A DNA stretch of 64,000 nt from Lacicoccus halitifaciens (lineage in GTDB: Bacteria > Bacillota > Bacilli > Staphylococcales > Salinicoccaceae), in contig NZ_JBDZDV010000005.1 of the NCBI RefSeq assembly GCF_040544485.1, positions 1 to 64,000 of the forward strand, read 5' to 3'. Numbering within the stretch: position 1 is the first letter of the stretch; each line of letters begins with the position of its first letter. Shown here in pieces: positions 25,051-33,098 of the stretch. Both the position numbers and the translations under genes were made by a program. The notes beneath the pieces were generated by a model. It saw nothing but the letters and a program-made list of their open reading frames with translations. It searched no databases and was not told where the DNA came from.

Positions 25051-26766
25051 ATGGCAAATATAGAAGAAATTTTTGCGGTACAAAAATATATAGAGCCCGA
25101 TCAGGACATGAAAGGTGATACGGGCCGTTACGGCATGGTCTCAAGTGCGGTCAAGGAAGCGACCGATGCCGGCAATGAGATGCTTAAGAAAGGCGGCAAT
25201 GCATTCGATGCGGTCATCGCGGTGCAGCTTGCACTTTCGGTCGTTGAAGGCATGAACACAGGCATCGGTTCAGGCGGCTTCCTGATGTGCTATGACGCTG
25301 AAAAAGATGAAACCAAAATGATCAATGCCCACCCGAAGGCACCCGCCGCCATGACGCCGGAAACCTTCGTGGATGAAAACGGCGAGGAGATCCCTTTCGA
25401 TGAACGTTCCACGCACGGGACGGCGGTCGGTATACCGAGCATCATGAAAGGCCTGAAACACCTCCACGAAAATTATGCGACGCTCCCGCTGGAGACGTTG
25501 ATAGACCCTGCAATACGTCTTGCAGAATCGGACTACAGAGTCCACGGGCTGATGGAGCGTACGCTTGAGCTGTTCGATCACCGGCTCCATGAAGAGGCCC
25601 GGAAGAAGTTCATGCCCGGCGGCACACACCTTAAAGAAGGAGACACCCTCAGGCAGCCGGAGCTTGCACATACACTCAGAACAATCAGGGACAAAGGATT
25701 CGATGATGTCTACGAAGGTGAGATTGCAGATGCGATCATCAAGGCGGTCAAAGACCACGGCGGCATCATGACTCATCAGGACCTGCTCAATTATGAAGTC
25801 ATCGTCGATGAACCGCTGTGGACGAATTACAGGGGATTTGACATCGCCCTGCCTGTGCCCCCGAGTGCCGGCGGCATCGGTGTGGCCATGCAGCTGAAGA
25901 TCCTGGAGCAGGTGGACATTTCGCAGTATAATCCGCATTCCGTGGAAAAATACCACCTGATGGCGCAGACGCTGCAGCTCGCCCTGGCGGATAAAAATGC
26001 CCATATCGAAGACACCAACTTCACCCCTGCCCCGCTCGACGGCGTACTCCACGAAGATTACATCAAGGAACGTCTGGAAGAGCTTTCCATCGAAAGGAAG
26101 GCAGAGAAAAAAGAGGCAGGCGATCCATGGAAGTATCAAAAAGACGGGCACAGCCCCCGCGAACAGGGTGAACCGTCAGGCAGGGAAGGAATGGAGACCA
26201 CCCATTACACCGCCGTCGACCAGTGGGGGAACGTTGCTGCGTGCACGACCTCGATTGAACGCATCTACGGTTCCGGCATCATGGTGCCGGGTTACGGTTT
26301 CATACTGAACAACCATCTGACCGATTTTTCGGTGGAACCCGGCAGCGTGAATGAACCGAACGGCAATAAATATCCGAAAAGTTCAAAGTCACCGGCGATC
26401 CTTTTCCATGACGGTAAACCGTTCTTTACGCTCGGTTCACCGGGGGCTGCAACAATCATCGCTTCCGTCGTGCAGACCATCGTCAATGTCATCGACTATA
26501 AGATGCCGATCGACGAAGCCATCAAAGATCCCCGCGTCTATGTCACACCCGACCTTGACGATCAGTGGGAGGATGGTGTGGAAGATGCCGTACTTGAAAA
26601 ACTTGCAGACCTCGGCTATGAATTCGACCAGTCATTCAGGGAAGAAGGCGCCGATACAAGGATCGGCGACGTGCAGGCGATCATGATCGATCAGAACAAC
26701 GACCACCGCCTTTACGGCGGGGCCGATTTCCCGAGACCGGGCGATGCCAAGGCTGTGGAAGATTGA
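25051..26766 (+). CDS. ggt: Gamma-glutamyltransferase family protein
   Basis: 571 residues. The large-subunit region has GGNAFDAVIAVQLALSVVEG and GIGSGGFLMCYD; the autocleavage site and nucleophile Thr is in GMETTHYTAVDQWGNVAA (about 385-402), and the active-site loop GSPGAATI follows. The enzyme cleaves itself into two subunits and moves or hydrolyses gamma-glutamyl groups of glutathione-like or poly-gamma-glutamyl compounds. No signal peptide is visible, so it is either cytosolic or exported in another way; many GGTs are secreted. TAGGAGTG precedes the start. It stands alone with its own terminator. Confidence 0.9.
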   Translation: MANIEEIFAVQKYIEPDQDMKGDTGRYGMVSSAVKEATDAGNEMLKKGGNAFDAVIAVQLALSVVEGMNTGIGSGGFLMCYDAEKDETKMINAHPKAPAAMTPETFVDENGEEIPFDERSTHGTAVGIPSIMKGLKHLHENYATLPLETLIDPAIRLAESDYRVHGLMERTLELFDHRLHEEARKKFMPGGTHLKEGDTLRQPELAHTLRTIRDKGFDDVYEGEIADAIIKAVKDHGGIMTHQDLLNYEVIVDEPLWTNYRGFDIALPVPPSAGGIGVAMQLKILEQVDISQYNPHSVEKYHLMAQTLQLALADKNAHIEDTNFTPAPLDGVLHEDYIKERLEELSIERKAEKKEAGDPWKYQKDGHSPREQGEPSGREGMETTHYTAVDQWGNVAACTTSIERIYGSGIMVPGYGFILNNHLTDFSVEPGSVNEPNGNKYPKSSKSPAILFHDGKPFFTLGSPGAATIIASVVQTIVNVIDYKMPIDEAIKDPRVYVTPDLDDQWEDGVEDAVLEKLADLGYEFDQSFREEGADTRIGDVQAIMIDQNNDHRLYGGADFPRPGDAKAVED

Positions 26767-26774
26767 TGGACGGA

Positions 26775-26807
26775 CTCCGCCCTCTGACCAGAGGGCGGAG
26801 ATTTTTT
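26775..26807 (+). terminator. Terminator after ggt
   Basis: CTCCGCCCTCT / AGAGGGCGGAG perfect 11-bp stem with a GACC loop, followed by six T residues. Confidence 0.92.
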
Positions 26808-26826
26808 AATGAGGAGTGGATTTTCG

Positions 26827-27348
26827 ATGCATAAGGCTGTATTTCTTGATCGTGACGGCGTCATCAATGAAGTGATGAGTGAACGTGTAAGATTCGTGAA
26901 CGCACCGGAAGATTTTTATTTGCTGGATGATGTGGGCGAAGGTGTCAGGAAATTGAATGAAGCCGGCTATAAAGTGTTCGTGGTGACCAATCAGGGCGGC
27001 GTCGGACTTGGTTTCATGACGGAGGAGGAACTGCATGAGGTGCACGGGAAGATGGAAGAGGAGCTGGAAAAGCACGGGGCTTTCCTGGATGATATCGCCT
27101 ACTGCCCCGATATGCCGCAGGCAAAAAGCCGGTGCAGGAAACCCGCACCGGGCATGATTTTGGATCTGGCTGAAAAACATGACATCGATCTGTCCCGGAG
27201 TTTCATGGCCGGCGACCGTGAAGTGGATATACAGGCGGGCAAAAACGCCGGCACCCGCACCATTTTCATCGGAAAAGATAAAAAGAAGGCGGGCGCTGAC
27301 CATCAGTTCCCGGATTTGCTGTCATTCGCCGGCTGGCTCACAGGATGA
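26827..27348 (+). CDS. HAD-IIIA family phosphatase (GmhB-like)
   Basis: 173 residues. All four HAD motifs are present: FLDRDGVIN (I), VVTNQGG (II), the Lys in CRKPAPGM (III), and MAGDREVDIQAG (IV). The layout fits the GmhB/HisB-N type IIIA phosphatases acting on sugar bisphosphates or histidinol phosphate. The zinc-loop cysteines of GmhB are only partly kept (YCPDMPQAKSRC). The ATG at 26827 is used because GAGGAGTG lies just before; an earlier in-frame ATG at 26809 overlaps the terminator and ribosome site. The exact substrate is open. Confidence 0.85.
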   Translation: MHKAVFLDRDGVINEVMSERVRFVNAPEDFYLLDDVGEGVRKLNEAGYKVFVVTNQGGVGLGFMTEEELHEVHGKMEEELEKHGAFLDDIAYCPDMPQAKSRCRKPAPGMILDLAEKHDIDLSRSFMAGDREVDIQAGKNAGTRTIFIGKDKKKAGADHQFPDLLSFAGWLTG

Positions 27349-27350
27349 AG

Positions 27351-27545
27351 TCAGTCCAGTATCTCCTTCACCCTGCCGACGGTCCCGTCTTCTAGTTTCA
27401 CTTTGATGCCGTGGGGATGTGTCGGTGAATTCGTGAGGATCCTTGCGACCACCCCTTCGGTCAGCCTCCCCGTCCTCTGATCCTGTTTCTGTACGACGTT
27501 GACTCTCTTTCCCGGAGCGATATTATCTCTTCTTGTTCCCGGCAT
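27351..27545 (-). CDS. ywbE: YwbE family protein (DUF2196)
   Basis: 64 residues, all close to YwbE: APGKRVNVVQKQDQRTGRLT, then LTNSPTHPHGIKVKLEDG, and GRVKEIL. It is a small KOW-like beta protein of unknown function. The ATG at 27545 lies 7 nt after GAGGAG; an in-frame ATG at 27551 is too close to that site. It is convergent with the HAD gene with only 2 nt between them. Confidence 0.85.
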   Translation of the reverse strand: MPGTRRDNIAPGKRVNVVQKQDQRTGRLTEGVVARILTNSPTHPHGIKVKLEDGTVGRVKEILD

Positions 27546-27678
27546 TTTCATTCTCCTCAATATTTTTATTTTAAAATTTACTGCTTTGAATATTTCATAA
27601 AAAATGAAATCATTTCACATATAAAATGAAATTATTATGCATTTAATGGTATCATAAATAATCTAAGGAGGGAAAATT

Positions 27679-28158
27679 ATGACGGGAAAAACACATATCA
27701 CCGGCGGAATCGCTGCGGGCCTCGCCTATTCCTATTTTTCAGGCATGGACCCGATCATCCTGACCGGTGCAGGCATCATCGGCGCCCTGCTCCCCGATAT
27801 CTGTCACGGCGGGAGTATGATCGGCAGAAAACTGCCCGTCACTTCCAAGATTGTGAATTTGATATTCGGCCACCGCTCATTCACACACAGCCTGTTATTT
27901 TTAGTCATCATGGCATTCCTGCTGAAAGCATTCCAGCCTTTCGATGAGGTCACCGCCGGCATCGTCGTCGGCATGGCGAGCCATTACATATTGGATATGG
28001 GAACGAAGCGCGGCATCCAGCTGTTCTTCCCTCTCGACTACAGAGTCAGATTCCCGCTCACCACAAAAACCGGAAGCATCGTGGAAGAAGTCATATTCAG
28101 CCTCTTGGCCCTCGCCTCTTTCTATTACGGATACCAGGCCATTTATTTTTATATTTAA
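27679..28158 (+). CDS. Membrane-bound metal-dependent hydrolase, DUF457 (YdjM-like)
   Basis: 159 residues. It starts MTGKTHITGGIAAGLAYSYF and contains LLPDICHGGSMIG, GHRSFTHSLLF and ASHYILDMGTKRGIQLFFP; the conserved His and Asp residues of DUF457 are all there, with four hydrophobic segments. It is a second member of this family in the window (the other is at 16604) but lacks the soluble C-terminal domain. The ribosome site is AAGGAGGG. Its substrate is not known. Confidence 0.85.
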   Translation: MTGKTHITGGIAAGLAYSYFSGMDPIILTGAGIIGALLPDICHGGSMIGRKLPVTSKIVNLIFGHRSFTHSLLFLVIMAFLLKAFQPFDEVTAGIVVGMASHYILDMGTKRGIQLFFPLDYRVRFPLTTKTGSIVEEVIFSLLALASFYYGYQAIYFYI

Positions 28159-28169
28159 GACTAAATAAA

Positions 28170-28222
28170 ACCCGGATACGAAAAGGAGGCCGCGTCCCCC
28201 TGCCGTGTCCGGGCTTTTTATG
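28170..28222 (+). terminator. Terminator after the YdjM-like gene
   Basis: CCCGGATACG / CGTGTCCGGG stem (one G-T pair) enclosing about 27 nt, followed by CTTTTTATG. The 51-bp repeat array starts directly after it. Confidence 0.75.
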
Positions 28223-28424
28223 TATCTGCTCACTCATGCAGGAAATTGGACGTGGATGAGCAGGGAGAGGCAGATTCTGCTTATTCACAGCCAAAGTTAT
28301 ACTTGAATGAGCAGGGAGACACAGATTCTGCTCACTCGCACCTAAAATCACAACTGAGTGAGCAGGGAGAGGCCAATACTGCTCATTCAAACAAAAATCC
28401 GGCAGCGGATGAGCAAGGCCCCCA
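28221..28424. repeat. Array A: 51-bp intergenic tandem repeats
   Basis: The word TGAGCA(G/A)GG recurs at 28257, 28308, 28359 and 28410, exactly 51 bp apart; CTGCT(C/T)A recurs at 28226, 28277, 28328 and 28379, also 51 bp apart. Within each unit TGAGCA and TGCTCA (or TGCTTA) are inverted relative to each other with 15 nt between. The units are otherwise diverged. Because 51 is a multiple of three, both strands show spurious open frames with 17-residue repeats. The array fills the gap between the convergent YdjM-like gene and map. Confidence 0.85.
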
Positions 28425-28444
28425 CTGCCGGATCTCCAGGCAGA

Positions 28445-29200
28445 TCAATTTTCAATTTTCGTCAGGAACTTCGGGCCGTCTTTAGTGACGACGACGGTGT
28501 GTTCCTTCTGGGCGACGTAGCTGCCGTCTTTCGTTTCGAAGGCCCAGTCGTTCTTGCCTTCCGTGACGAGGCTCGCCTTCGTCGAAATGAACGGCTCGAC
28601 TGCAATGACCATGCCCTCTTTCAGTATTTCCTTCTTCGATGCTTCATAATAGTTCATGATATGCTGCGGGGAGTCGTGCAGGCTCTTGCCCACCCCGTGT
28701 CCGGTCAGGTTGCGGATGACGGTGAGGCCGTTCTTGCGTGCAACGTTATGTACTGCACGTCCGATCTGGCTCACTTTGCCGCCGGCTTTGACTTTCTCCA
28801 TCGCCGCTTCAAAGGCCATTTCGCATACATCGATGACTTTCTGCTTCATCGGATCATCCGTTTCGCCGACCACGAACGAAACCCCCGTATCCGCAAAATA
28901 TCCGTTCTTCTTCGCACTGACATCGATGTTCACAAGGTCCCCGTCTTTTAAGACGCGTGAACCCGGGATGCCGTGTGCGACTTCCTCATTCACACTGATG
29001 CATGTGTAGCCCGGGAAATCGTACTCGCTGATCGGCGCGCTCTCCGCCCCGTATTCAGCAAGCAGACGTCCTGCTTCCTCATCAATCTCCTTGGTCGTCA
29101 TGCCGACTTCCGTGAAATCGACGGCGGCTTTCAAAACTTTACCGCATATCTGGCCGATCTCTTCTAATGCTTTCATTTCTTCTTCTGTTTTAATTATCAT
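28445..29200 (-). CDS. map: Methionine aminopeptidase, type I
   Basis: 251 residues. The five metal ligands are present: Asp in VNIDVSAK, Asp in YFADTGVSF, His in NLTGHGVGKSLH, Glu in VIAVEPFIS and Glu in AQKEHTVVV. It removes the initiator Met from new proteins. It is the short form lacking an N-terminal zinc domain. Ribosome site AAGGAAG. It stands alone between dinB and repeat array A. Confidence 0.95.
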   Translation of the reverse strand: MIIKTEEEMKALEEIGQICGKVLKAAVDFTEVGMTTKEIDEEAGRLLAEYGAESAPISEYDFPGYTCISVNEEVAHGIPGSRVLKDGDLVNIDVSAKKNGYFADTGVSFVVGETDDPMKQKVIDVCEMAFEAAMEKVKAGGKVSQIGRAVHNVARKNGLTVIRNLTGHGVGKSLHDSPQHIMNYYEASKKEILKEGMVIAVEPFISTKASLVTEGKNDWAFETKDGSYVAQKEHTVVVTKDGPKFLTKIEN

Positions 29201-29242
29201 AAGTCACTTGTCTTCCTTTAAAATTTAATTAAGCCTATATTA

Positions 29243-30310
29243 TTATAAAAAATCATATATCGTCAAATTACGGTAACTTCTTTCCTCGAGATGCGAGACG
29301 GTCACACCGATCAGGCGGATCGGCTCTTCAGGTTCCTTCACTTCATGATATAAATTATAAGCATAATGAAAGATCTCGTCACCTTTGAAGATCGGGTTGG
29401 TGGTCATCATCTGCTTGGTGTGCGTCTTATAATCATGGGTCTTCAGCTTGACCGTCACGACCCTGCCGGCAAACTGCCGCCTGTCGAGATTGCCGCTGAC
29501 TTTATGGCTCAGTTCTTCAAGCACTTTCAGAATGTATTCATCATCGTTCACATCATGGTCGAAAGTCGTCTCCTTGCCGACAGACTTCCTCACCCGGTCG
29601 ACATTGAGTTCACTCGTGCCGATGCCGCGTGCCTTACGGTACAATGAGCTCCCCCGCTTCCCGAACTCGCGCACGAGGTCGGCTTCCGCCCAGCCATGGA
29701 GATCTTCCCCGTTGAAGATCTTCAGCGATTTCATCTTTTCCTCGGTGACCCTGCCGACGCCGGGGAACTTCCCGATCGGCATCTCCTTCAGTATTTCCAT
29801 CACATTGCCATGATGGATGACGGTCGTCCCTTTCGGCTTGTTCATCCCGGATGCGATCTTCGCGAGATATTTATTGTAGGAAATGCCGCTTGAAGAAGTG
29901 AGGCGCGTCTTCTCAAATATATCCCGCTGGATATTCAGTGCGACCGACTTCGCGGTGCGCTCCCGGGACACGAGGTGCGTGATGTCGAGGTAGGCCTCAT
30001 CCAGGCTCAGCGGTTCAACCAGTTCCGAGTAGGAAAGGAAGACATCCATGATTTCCTTTGAGACCGCTTTGTAGACATCGAAACGGGGACGCACATAAAT
30101 GCCGTCCGGGCAGAGCTTATAGGCCGTCCGTGTCGGCATCGCCGAATGCACGCCGAACTTCCGGGCTTCATAACTCGCAGTCGCAACCACGCCGCGGCTC
30201 TGCGACCTGCCGCCGACGATGACCGGCTTCCCCCGGTACTCAGGATGATCCCGCTGCTCTATCTGTGCATAGAAAGCGTCCATATCTATATGAATGATCC
30301 TTTTTTCCAT
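29243..30310 (-). CDS. dinB: DNA polymerase IV (Y family)
   Basis: 355 residues. Catalytic carboxylates are in HIDMDAFYAQIEQRD (about 5-19) and LSLDEAYLDITH (about 99-110); the helix-hairpin-helix region is IGKFPGVGRVTEEKMKSL, followed by the little-finger domain. It performs low-fidelity translesion synthesis. The ATG at 30310 gives the usual MEKRIIHIDMD start; GTG or ATG codons at 30319 and 30316 are possible but further out. The C-terminus has no clear beta-clamp motif that I can point to with confidence. No LexA box was seen upstream. Confidence 0.93.
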   Translation of the reverse strand: MEKRIIHIDMDAFYAQIEQRDHPEYRGKPVIVGGRSQSRGVVATASYEARKFGVHSAMPTRTAYKLCPDGIYVRPRFDVYKAVSKEIMDVFLSYSELVEPLSLDEAYLDITHLVSRERTAKSVALNIQRDIFEKTRLTSSSGISYNKYLAKIASGMNKPKGTTVIHHGNVMEILKEMPIGKFPGVGRVTEEKMKSLKIFNGEDLHGWAEADLVREFGKRGSSLYRKARGIGTSELNVDRVRKSVGKETTFDHDVNDDEYILKVLEELSHKVSGNLDRRQFAGRVVTVKLKTHDYKTHTKQMMTTNPIFKGDEIFHYAYNLYHEVKEPEEPIRLIGVTVSHLEERSYRNLTIYDFL

Positions 30311-30366
30311 AATCATCACCCAACACTTATCGTTGCCTTCATTATAACATGATACGAACAGGCGTT

Positions 30367-30930
30367 CTATCCATCCGGATGGCTTTCGTACATCGTCATG
30401 CCGACATCGGTGTCCTCGACATACTGCATCTCAGGGTGTTTATTCAGCAGGTGAAGGTAATAAAAATCTCCGGCACAGGCGCCGGTATGCAGTGCGAGGA
30501 AATACTTGATCGATGCGTGTGGCACGATGAACCATATCATCATCATCAACGCTGTTATAATGATGAAAGGCATGATGATGATGATTTTGAATTCGTGCCT
30601 TCTGAACACTTCGCCGGGGGAAGTCGCGTAGAACATCCCCTTGGAGTATCCGAACTTCACGTTGCCCCGGGGCCTGAACAGCTTGAAGAACAGGCCGTGG
30701 ATGGCTTCATGTACAGTGATGACCGCGAAGATGATCAAAAAGATCAGTATCACCGACAACAGAAGTTCAAGCGGCGACCAGCCGATGACGGCTGAGCCCG
30801 TCGTATTTGTGAAAAGCACCTCGAATAAGTAGAATAATATGAAGGCGCCGAGTGTGATCAGGATGGACCATTTGTTCAAAGTTTTCAGAGCGTCCTGATC
30901 TTTGAATATGTCCAGTACGTACTTGTTCAT
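30367..30930 (-). CDS. DUF3267 putative zinc metalloprotease, membrane protein
   Basis: 187 residues with four hydrophobic segments. VITVHEAIHGLFFKLFRP (about 76-93) contains an HEXXH zinc motif inside or next to a membrane helix, as in DUF3267 proteins. These are predicted intramembrane or membrane-bound peptidases of unknown substrate. GAGGAGCC precedes the start. It is convergent with dinB's neighbour only in the sense of sharing the strand; the gap to dinB is 56 nt. Function is inferred from the motif alone. Confidence 0.8.
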   Translation of the reverse strand: MNKYVLDIFKDQDALKTLNKWSILITLGAFILFYLFEVLFTNTTGSAVIGWSPLELLLSVILIFLIIFAVITVHEAIHGLFFKLFRPRGNVKFGYSKGMFYATSPGEVFRRHEFKIIIIMPFIIITALMMMIWFIVPHASIKYFLALHTGACAGDFYYLHLLNKHPEMQYVEDTDVGMTMYESHPDG

Positions 30931-31010
30931 GGGTCAGGCTCCTCAAAATGACATCAGTACACAGTCTATCATATAATTTCAATGAATCATGCACGGAGGG
31001 ATAGTATAAA

Positions 31011-32060
31011 ATGGAAAAATTCACAATCATCGGGGGCGGCATTGCAGGTGCTTCCCTCGGCTATCATTTGAAGCAGCACGGTCACTCGGTCACCCTGTAT
31101 GACCGCAATGATGCCGGGAATGCGACGGAGGCGTCGGCGGGCATCATCAATCCATGGGTCTCCCAGCGGAGGAATAAGAAATGGTACCGCCTGGTGACGA
31201 AAGCGGCGGAATATTATCCGTCCTTCATCAGCCGGCTTGAACGGGAGACAGAACTTGAGACGGGGTATACACAGCGGGGTGCGATCTCTTTATTCAAAGA
31301 TGATGAAGTCCTCGAACTCGGCTTCAATCGCATCAGCAAAAAAAAGGCGGATGCGCCTGAAATGGGTGAAGTCCTGAAGCTTTCAAGGGAGGAAGTCAAA
31401 CAGCGCCATCCTTATTTGAACGACAGCTACCCCGGGGTCTATGTCGAAGGCGGTGCGCAGGTCAAAGGGGCGCTGCTCAGGGACGCATTGAAAAATGCCT
31501 TCGTCTCCAACGGGGGCGAATGGATTGAAGGCGAGGCACCGGCGCCGGGTGATGACCATGTCACCATCTACGCAACCGGTGCATGGGGCGTCGAGCAGGA
31601 CTTCGGACCGGCTGTCCGCCATCAGCGCTCCGAGGTGCTGCATTTTAAAGTCGAAGCGCCCGAGGTCGTCCATACACCGGTCGTCATGGCACTCGGGCCC
31701 ATTTATATCGTGGAGATGGGTGCCAATGAGTTTGCGATCGGCACCACGCATATCGACACTGAATCTTTTGATGATTCACCTTCTGAGGAAAACCACCGTT
31801 ATTTGAGGGGGCTCGCCGAACGGTATTTCCCGGACCATGCCATCACGGACATCAAGATGATGACCGGCTTCAAACCTTATGCAAGGGATCACCTGCCGTT
31901 CATCGGATACCATGATGACAGGACATTCGTCATCAACGGGCTCGGCGCCACGGGACTCACCGCCGCACCCTACATCGGCCGTGAAGCTGCACGCCTACTG
32001 AGCGGCCTTCCCACCAGCCTCGATCTGGATGACTACAGTTACATGGAGCCGGAAAATTAA
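31011..32060 (+). CDS. FAD-dependent oxidoreductase (DAO/glycine oxidase-like)
   Basis: 349 residues. The N-terminal dinucleotide-binding motif is IIGGGIAGASLGYHLKQHG (about 6-24) with the ribose-binding acid in VTLYDRND, and the C-terminal FAD contact is INGLGATGLTAAPYIGREAA. This is the D-amino acid oxidase/ThiO/DadA fold. The substrate is likely an amino acid or amine but cannot be fixed; no thi genes are nearby. Ribosome site CGGAGGG. It is a single-gene unit, divergent from the DUF3267 gene. Confidence 0.85.
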   Translation: MEKFTIIGGGIAGASLGYHLKQHGHSVTLYDRNDAGNATEASAGIINPWVSQRRNKKWYRLVTKAAEYYPSFISRLERETELETGYTQRGAISLFKDDEVLELGFNRISKKKADAPEMGEVLKLSREEVKQRHPYLNDSYPGVYVEGGAQVKGALLRDALKNAFVSNGGEWIEGEAPAPGDDHVTIYATGAWGVEQDFGPAVRHQRSEVLHFKVEAPEVVHTPVVMALGPIYIVEMGANEFAIGTTHIDTESFDDSPSEENHRYLRGLAERYFPDHAITDIKMMTGFKPYARDHLPFIGYHDDRTFVINGLGATGLTAAPYIGREAARLLSGLPTSLDLDDYSYMEPEN

Positions 32061-32065
32061 AATAC

Positions 32066-32100
32066 AAAAAGGGGCTGTCTTCAGCCCTGTCCCTTTGTTT
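32066..32100. terminator. Terminator after the FAD oxidoreductase gene
   Basis: GGGCTG / CAGCCC inner stem with a TCTT loop, extended by AAAGGG / CCCTTT around a bulge, then GTTTTACT. It also faces the convergent 75-residue membrane protein gene. Confidence 0.65.
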
Positions 32101-32108
32101 TACTGTAC

Positions 32109-32336
32109 TCAGCTGAAGTTTTGGATCGTGTAGACGATCGAGAAGATCAGCACTCCCGTATTCAAAACCAGTAAGCCCCATGCGAGTGCATTCGCCCTGA
32201 ATTTCAAATTGGTGAAACTGAAGATGAAGCCCAACAGTCCGAATAATAATGATATCAGCCAAAGCAGGTTGTCTTCGAAGACCAGGTGCAGCAATATGAT
32301 CGCCGCCGGAATAAGTGCACATAACACTCTGAGCAT
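32109..32336 (-). CDS. Small membrane protein, 75 residues, unknown function
   Basis: Three hydrophobic segments fill nearly the whole protein (ALIPAAIILLHLVF, LLWLISLLFGLLGFIFSF, LAWGLLVLNTGVLIFSIVY). The start is well supported by AGGGGGGAGT six nt upstream. I do not recognise a named family. It is a single gene convergent with the FAD oxidoreductase. Confidence 0.75.
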   Translation of the reverse strand: MLRVLCALIPAAIILLHLVFEDNLLWLISLLFGLLGFIFSFTNLKFRANALAWGLLVLNTGVLIFSIVYTIQNFS

Positions 32337-32450
32337 GCGACTCCCCCCTATTCGTATGAGTAATTAGATTCTACACTTATTGACGTAAATTTTCAAAACA
32401 TTTCTATAAATGAAACAACTTTGTAATATGACTGTCATATTGGGATTTAG

Positions 32451-32975
32451 TCACAATGCCCGTTCAATATGCCAGCTCTCCCTCTTATACGCCTTGAACA
32501 TGAAGAACATCAGTACACCGATGATGAAGGGGAAGGATCTTTCATTGAATTTTTCACCTGAATTGATCTGTGTCTCACCGGTGACCGGGTCCTCGATCAC
32601 CGTCATCACATGGCTGCCGTGGAAGTAGACTTCCAGGTTGCCGTTCCAGTCCTCGTCCAGGCTAATGCGCTTGTTATCGAATTTCCCTTCGACTTTGAAG
32701 TACAGCAGGTTGGTGCCGGGACGTTCCTTCAGTTTGAATTCATAGTTGTCCGACTGGACGATGTAACTCGCCACATTCAAATCCCGGAAACGCCTTTTCT
32801 TCATTCCTATGACCACGGTGCTGCCGTCCGTGCCCATATACTGATAGGTATTGCGCCTGTCACAGTTCCTGAGCACGGATCTCGTTATAGTTCCATATTC
32901 CCCTCCGTCATCATCCGCAATCACAACATTCTGTTTTTTATCGACGATTGAAATTTTATATTTGAACTGCTGCAT
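32451..32975 (-). CDS. Tubby C-terminal-like domain protein
   Basis: 174 residues. A beta-rich body (about 1-145: FKYKISIVDKKQNVVIADDD, YQYMGTDGSTVVIGMKKRRF, NLEVYFHGSHVMTVIED) resembles the tubby-C/LURP-like proteins of Firmicutes, and the C-terminus has one hydrophobic segment (FPFIIGVLMFFMF) with a basic end. It may be held at the membrane. The function is unknown. The start at 32975 has GAGGGTG before it; a longer frame to 33062 has no ribosome site. The family call rests on the beta pattern only. Confidence 0.65.
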   Translation of the reverse strand: MQQFKYKISIVDKKQNVVIADDDGGEYGTITRSVLRNCDRRNTYQYMGTDGSTVVIGMKKRRFRDLNVASYIVQSDNYEFKLKERPGTNLLYFKVEGKFDNKRISLDEDWNGNLEVYFHGSHVMTVIEDPVTGETQINSGEKFNERSFPFIIGVLMFFMFKAYKRESWHIERAL

Positions 32976-33098
32976 TACACACCCTCTTTTCATACTCCTA
33001 TTATATACATTACCCGGAAGCGCATAAAGATAAAATGCCTTCCCATAAAAAGCGCCCTGCACCGAAAATCAGCACAGGACGCTTCAACACGTACAATA

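Noticed and set aside
28246..28485. Repeat proteins of 17-residue units in array A on both strands
   Set aside because: The 51-bp unit is a multiple of three, which keeps frames open by chance; no ribosome site, and half-sites are conserved rather than codons.
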